64,000 nucleotides of DNA from Limnephilus marmoratus (lineage: Eukaryota; Arthropoda; Insecta; Trichoptera; Limnephilidae): NCBI GenBank assembly GCA_917880885.1, contig OU862928.1, positions 14,651,721-14,715,720 on the forward strand. Direction: 5' to 3'. The notes beneath the pieces are model-generated. The model saw nothing but the letters and a program-made list of their open reading frames with translations, was not told the DNA's origin and ran no database searches. Numbering within the stretch: the first letter of the stretch is position 1; each line of letters opens with the position of its first letter. This document shows positions 59,211 through 64,000 of this stretch, piece by piece. The position numbers and the translations under genes were made by a program.

Positions 59211-59417
59211 TTACCTGCGAACTGGAGACATCAAATACTGTGAACTTCATGTGCCGCGATTCTAACTCTTCACCCATAAATTGCACAAATAAGATAGCCA
59301 ATGGGAAACCCATTTACTTTATTTGTAAGCAAGGTTACAGCCATGTTGAAGAAAACGACGGGAGGATGTTCTGCAGAGGCGGTCAGTGGGACAAACCCAT
59401 ACCCCAGTGCTCTCCAA
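59211..59417 (+). CDS. sushi/CCP-like exon, divergent copy
   Basis: Exactly 207 bp, phase 1-1, acceptor TTATTTCCAG, donor GTAAGTC. All six Cys are at the same positions (3, 15, 25, 39, 55, 67), and PIYFICKQGY and GGQWDKPIPQC are retained. About 20 of 69 residues differ from the core consensus, with no stop or indel. The surrounding intron is as diverged or more. This is the best evidence in the window that the exon was under selection to stay open. Confidence 0.82.
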
Positions 59418-59769
59418 GTAAGTCAAATGCTTAGTTCAATTATTTTTTAAACAAATACGTCTATTTGAATTTCGATTTTTTTTTGTGAATGCAATAATAA
59501 ATGCAAATCCATATTGTTGAATATAATTCACTAACCGATATCCGATTTATCTCAGCAGATATAATCTATTTAATTATTTACAATGGGTTCTTAAAGATGT
59601 TCTAACTCAAATGAGAACAATCCAGTTATAAGAACTAAGTTTATACACAAATGTGAATAAAACAATCAGTCAAATTATACATTTGTTAATTTTGAAGTTG
59701 TGTAAAAATACAACAAAACAATTAGAAATAAAATTGTAAAAATACAAAACTCACTCTAATGACAAATAA

Positions 59770-59965
59770 TACCGACCGGTCAGTGGTTGAGTAGGCATCG
59801 CGTTTGGGTCCCACTCAGGCGTTCCGTGTTCGATTCCTCGGCTGGCTAAGTCCACCATCACGACTCAAGCAACATTTTCGACTTAATGTGGTGTTAGTAG
59901 GAGATTACCAAATATTGTTGGGCTATTCGTAACCTGGGAATATTTGTCTTTCTTTAAAAAAAATA
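59770..59965 (+). mobile_element. tRNA-derived SINE-like insertion
   Basis: It is inserted in the unit tail between AATAATAC and an A-rich AAAAAATAC, the likely target repeat. The 5' part has a box-A-like GGTCAGTGGTTGAGTAGG and a box-B-like GTGTTCGATTCCTCG at the usual spacing for an RNA polymerase III promoter. An unrelated body and a TTTCTTTAAAAAAAA end follow. Confidence 0.65.
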
Positions 59966-60635
59966 CAAAGAGCGGCAAGAGATATTAGATACAAATTATA
60001 AATGTCATAATATTATTAGCACAACCTATTTTTTAGCAATCGCAGAACATTTTTTCTAAATTCCTATGGATTAACGATGAAACTATCTACTTAAGCACAC
60101 CCATTCTAATTATATTATAATCGACACATTAGGGTCAGAGGGCTAAAACAGGCGAATTTTTTAAAAAATATATTCAGGTGAAACAAATTATGGCGTCTTA
60201 AACAATGGGAAATCGAAACATTTATTTTAATATTTTAATAATGACTCGCGGAAAATCGCCTTGCACCGCAGTGGGAGGGATGGATTCATACGTACGTCAC
60301 TCCTGGACACACTGACCCCCAGATTCCTTCCCACTTTAATACCCTTTTCCTTTCCAGAACTTCCTCTCCTTCCCTTCCTAAAAATCCCTCCTCACAGCAT
60401 CCAAAAAGATGACATACGCCCTGAAGGGAATTATTTTCTTCAGGGCCTCTTGTGTAAATAAAAATATGTTAATTCATCGCAAGCTTTAAAACTTTTAAAA
60501 ATAATCAGAAGTAAATGAAAAAGGTAAACAAAGTTAACAATTTGTGTTCTAAAAATAATAAACTCTAAGATAAATAATTGGATAACATTATTGACAAAAG
60601 TAATATTAAATGTGATAATACTACCCAAGAAGCAA

Positions 60636-60720
60636 AGGCCGGCGTAGTTCAGCGGTAAGGCTCTTGCCTTGCACTCCGAAGGTCACGGGATCGAACCCCG
60701 ACGCACAGTGGACAGAATGA
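60636..60720 (+). mobile_element. tRNA-like sequence, probably a SINE head
   Basis: Box A (GCGTAGTTCAGCGGT) and box B (GGTCACGGGATCGAACCCC) are well placed, and the middle (TCTTGCCTTGCACTCCG) resembles an alanine-type tRNA. The acceptor ends do not pair properly and no anticodon arm closes cleanly, so a working tRNA gene is unlikely. Confidence 0.5.
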
Positions 60721-60954
60721 AGAAAAAACACGAATTAATTCCTTGCTGACTAAATATTAATGCAATTTTTTATTTTTTATTTTATTAATAAATTATAACT
60801 ATTTTTTAAGTAAAAATTATTAATTTATTCTTCCGTAGAAATTTACATCAACAAAATAATACATTTTGAAGATATACAAAAATCTAGGCAAATAAAACCT
60901 ATTAAATTTTACAAGAAAAACTCTCTTTTTATAACTTTCGAAGGTTAATCGCAT

Positions 60955-61158
60955 CTTTTTATATATCTTTGAAGAAGATAATAATAAAAATCTAAACGAA
61001 TATATGAAAGAGAACAAGTCACAGAAAAATAGACGAGAGGTTTTGGGTTCGAGTCCCAGTTGCGACCATTATCTTTTTTTGTTTTTCTGTTTCTTGTTAT
61101 CTTTCAAATTTTCGTTTAGATTATTATTATTATCTACTTCAAAAAAATATATATTAAT
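60955..61158. repeat. ~200-bp inverted repeat (hairpin) with a tRNA-like box B in the loop
   Basis: The arms are about 75 bp each, 60955-61030 and 61070-61158. They pair through GATAATAATAAAAATCTAAACGA on the left against TCGTTTAGATTATTATTATTATC on the right, among others. The ~40-base loop holds GGGTTCGAGTCCCAGTTGCGACC, a strong box B. It may be a palindromic miniature element. Confidence 0.65.
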
Positions 61159-61159
61159 T

Positions 61160-62157
61160 TTAAATATTATATTTCACACCTATGAACCAAAAAGACGGGC
61201 AATCATTAGGTTAACACATATTTTATTTGAAAAATGGTAGAAAATCTAAGTGCTAAAGGTGTCTCTGTTGTCGTTGGAGTCTAAATCATCAGAAAAATTT
61301 CCAGAACCGTTGGACAAATTTTTAGTAGGCTTAAAACTTCAGGAGGTAAACAGAACCCTTTTTTTAGGAAGTGGTCGCAATATGCAAAATTTATTTTTTA
61401 TTATCTCGGGAGTTTCTTTTTTAAATTGTAATCTGATTGGTTAGCAGTACCTTGTAGATAAAGACCGTGGGTTTTGCCATATAATAGTCTAGCTGTTAGT
61501 TTCCTTCGCTGTAGAGCTGAACTGGCACCTACGACGTTGTAGGGAGATTAGAGTCACTTGACTTGCTAGAGCTTGTACTTGCTGTGACTACCTAACCATC
61601 GCAGCCCCATTTTACATTTGTGCAAACTCACATCTGCTGCTAACTGGAGTTCATCAAGAGTGCGTGACTCTAACAGATCATGCACTTTTTTCTTCCTCGA
61701 TCTAGAACCACTTTCTTAAAATAGTTTTATTAGCATACCCAAAGATTTGAAGACAACTATCATTTCTTGCAACCACTCGAAATTATGTTTGAACCTGCCA
61801 CCATGTGGTATTTTTGTGTTAGGTAATTAATTAAAAACTTATTTCATCTCACAGAAGTGGCATTTAATATAACCTGTACATTTAATACCTCGAATGATTC
61901 TCTCCGGGGAAAGCATATGGGCCTTCCTGAAAATAAAAACTTTGTTCAACGGAGGACAAAAAATGATCACAATTCATATATAATAAGATGAAACTTTAGT
62001 CTACAATATGTATATATTCATAAATGGAAACAAACGATATTTTGTTATTTTGTTCCTAAATGCTAATTGAAATAAGCATTTTAATAGAAAAAAAATTTAA
62101 AAATAGTGGAAAATTAGATGTGAGTTCAAATCTCACACACATGTGATAATGGTTCCA
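61160..62157. other. no gene recognised
   Basis: AT-rich with short open frames only. No similarity to the array unit or to the mobile elements above. Confidence 0.4.
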
Positions 62158-64000
62158 TGACAGTTGATCCGGCGACATTTGGTCCGGCGACATTTGGTCC
62201 GGCGACATTTGATCCGGCCGACATTTGATCCGGCCGACATTTGATCCGGCTGACACTTGATCCGGCGGACATTTGATCCGGCGACAATTGATCCGGCCTG
62301 ATCCTTTAGAAATTTTTTTCTACAGGTAAGTATCTAAAGAGGATATACGGCCCTTACAACCAAAGTCGATGTACTTATATCTGAAGGCATCTTTAGTGAA
62401 AATCCGCTGTAAAAATATTTTTACTAACAATAATTTCGACTCTCCGAAGAAGCATGCGGCAATACAAAATACGACATACTTATATGTGCAGTCGGTTTAA
62501 CAAAAAAACCGTAAAAGATTCCTAGTGGGGAGGGGAAGGAGATGTGGAAAACGTACCTAACTATTCAGATCAAGTCACGTGATTTGAAGTAATCCGACTA
62601 AACCTACATACACTGTACACCAGCGAACAAAATACAAAAATCATATGATATAATTTTTTTTATATTTGTATTTTTATTTTTTAGAACTTTTATCATAACA
62701 CGAGAGTCCCAACTGCTCCCAACCGTCTGGAGCCAGTGAGACTATGGCATTTCTCATTTTGATATGTTGTGAGGCTGAAGATAGTGGGGAGGAGAAGGAT
62801 ATATGAAAAAATTTCCTGGCTATTCAGATCTAGTCACCAAACACGCCTAAAGCTATTTCAAGTAACGTTTCAATTCTGAATGAATACTGATGAATAGCAA
62901 AATACGACATTCTTATATGTGCAACACCTACTTAAGATTTAGAAGGCGGATATGTTTACCGTCGCCCCAGTAACCATTTATTGGAACCAACATTCCTGCC
63001 ATAGGTCATCCCAAGTGGTTCAGTTTCAGTTTCAGTTTTTTCAGTTTCAGTGCCGGCAACCCGGGCGTTTATTTAGTTTCATGGTTATTTACATTGTTTT
63101 CTTTTCTTTTACCCGCCTCACTAGACAAAGTCTGTTCCGAGGCGAGTAAATCACATATTATGTTTGTTCCAAAAGAAATGTGTGTATTTAAACAAATATA
63201 TATATGTATGTAAAAAGATAAAAAAGATAAATTATATGTTGGTATATTAAATATTTACATACATACTTTGTTTTTTAGATAAAAGTAAATTAAAATTTTG
63301 TGACAGTTGAATATAGCGGTTAAATAATAATTAATATTGCTAAATTGCAGTTTCTCGTATTTGTTTTATTTGAATATTATATAATTTCGTGAGAACTTGT
63401 ATGAAATGTTATTTATTTAGAATATTTTGAATGTCTGTTCGATAATATTTGTTTAAAATATTTGTTCGATACGTTTGTTGAATTATAAGGATTGCCCGGG
63501 TTCTTGGAGTGACGTTTGTCCAGGTCTTGGTGGCGAATGCTTTTCCTCACCTACTGCGTGGCAGTCCGGATCGGGAGAGAATGCTTGAGGCAGACATAAT
63601 CAGGACCTTTCTAGCCGGACTTTCTCGACACACCGCCTTGCACCGCAATTTTTCTGGCTATTCCGATCTAGTCACCATACACGGCTAAAGCCATTTTAAG
63701 TAATCAGACTAAACCTGCATACACTGAAAAACAGCGAATTTTTTTTTTTAAATTATATGTTATAACTTTTTTATATATTATTTAAAACACAAGAGTCACA
63801 ACTGCTTCTAACCGTCTGGAGCCAGTGAGAATATGTAATTACAGTTTTTGATATGTTGTGAGGCTGAAGATAGTGGGGAGGAGAAGGAGATGTGGAACAT
63901 TTAGCTAATTTGAAAAAATGCTCACAACATATCAAAATTGGGAATGCCATAGTCTCACTGGCTCCAGACGGTCGGGAGCAGTTGGAACTCTTGTGTTATA
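62158..64000. mobile_element. second foldback element, running off the right edge
   Basis: It begins with about nine tandem words of the GATCCGGCGACATTT type (62158-62305) and follows the same body as 54440-56280. Shared landmarks include GGATATACGGCC, CATGCGGCAAT, AAATACGACATACTTATA and AACTGCTCCCAACCGT. An extra segment is inserted at about 63020-63495. The inverted second half starts at about 63925 and is cut by the end of the window. Confidence 0.8.
63020..63495. mobile_element. insertion inside the second foldback copy
   Basis: The foldback copy at 55400 is continuous here, so ~475 bp are extra. It starts with CAGTTT repeats and holds GCCGGCAACCCGGGCG. Near the other end is GGATTGCCCGGGTTC, possibly an inverted end. 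No ORF of note. Confidence 0.5.

Larger units (their letters stand above)
53200..60120 (+). repeat. divergent array unit, interrupted by insertions
   Basis: Unit order is conserved: block A first half (53219-53351), block A second half (58584-58769), mid-block (about 58930-59090), CCP exon (59211-59417) and tail to ~60120. Differences from the core are spread throughout, so this is an old copy. Insertions are the 5.2-kb element in block A, a SINE in the tail and a TA run before the CCP acceptor. Confidence 0.85.

Noticed and set aside
60643..60712. Functional tRNA gene
   Set aside because: Boxes A and B are present, but the acceptor and anticodon stems do not close; a SINE head is more likely.
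62158..62305. CRISPR-like short repeats
   Set aside because: The 15-16 bp words are contiguous with no spacers, and they form the end of a foldback element in a eukaryotic genome.

Overview
The window looks like AT-rich nuclear DNA of an arthropod, most likely an insect. It has short phase-1 exons with GT-AG introns, and Ty3/gypsy, Penelope-like and jockey/CR1-type retroelements. It also has several DNA transposons with long terminal inverted repeats (TIRs), and tRNA-derived SINE-like sequences. Nothing looks bacterial. The species cannot be named from the sequence.

The organising feature is a tandem array of a roughly 1.6 kb unit on the + strand, running from about 9.2 kb to 60.1 kb with an outlier fragment at 4.6-5.4 kb. 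Each full unit carries one clear exon of 207 bp, flanked by a good acceptor (TTTATTTCTAG) and donor (AAGTAAGTG). It has phase 1 at both ends and encodes a sushi/CCP-like module with six cysteines. Sixteen full-length copies are present: 10363, 11999, 18799, 21230, 22857, 24483, 26123, 27762, 29401, 31040, 32669, 34304, 42868, 48237, 49850 and 59211. There are also one truncated copy (16776) and two in-frame chimeras (18008, 20439). A second conserved block per unit (call it block A) holds a CCP-half-like ORF ending in a hydrophobic stretch. A third 'mid-block' is also repeated. In the oldest, most divergent unit (53.2-60.1 kb) only the 207-bp exon stays open, so the other two blocks may not be coding. 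Symmetric phase-1 exons can be spliced head to tail, so the array could encode a very long poly-CCP protein, perhaps related to modular serine proteases. No signal peptide, protease domain or promoter lies in the window.

Layout. 1-4574: minus-strand Ty3/gypsy element (RNase H, RT, protease, zinc knuckle, gag, primer site, LTR), decayed. 4575-5358: partial unit. 5360-9172: second gypsy fragment with a well-kept integrase. 9172-12650: two units. 12651-16275: internally deleted DNA transposon that replaced part of a unit. 16276-34677: the clean core of the array, with two 2,431-bp higher-order repeats followed by seven units of 1,626-1,640 bp. 34688-40312: Penelope-like element with an inverted partial copy, a 10-bp target duplication and a nested LINE. 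40313-44417: units carrying a 1,536-bp hAT-like element. 44418-48078: 3.66-kb element with 0.96-kb TIRs and a decayed XPG/PIN-like gene, Academ-like by inference. 48079-50330: two units. 50335-53200: unassigned. 53200-60120: the divergent unit, split by a 5.2-kb long-TIR element that itself holds a foldback element and a LINE fragment, and also carrying a SINE. 60120-64000: repeat-rich flank with a SINE, a hairpin around a tRNA-like box B, and a second foldback copy running off the edge.

Apart from the CCP exons, every recognisable protein-coding stretch belongs to a mobile element, and most of these are broken. The Penelope main ORF and the integrase are the best preserved.
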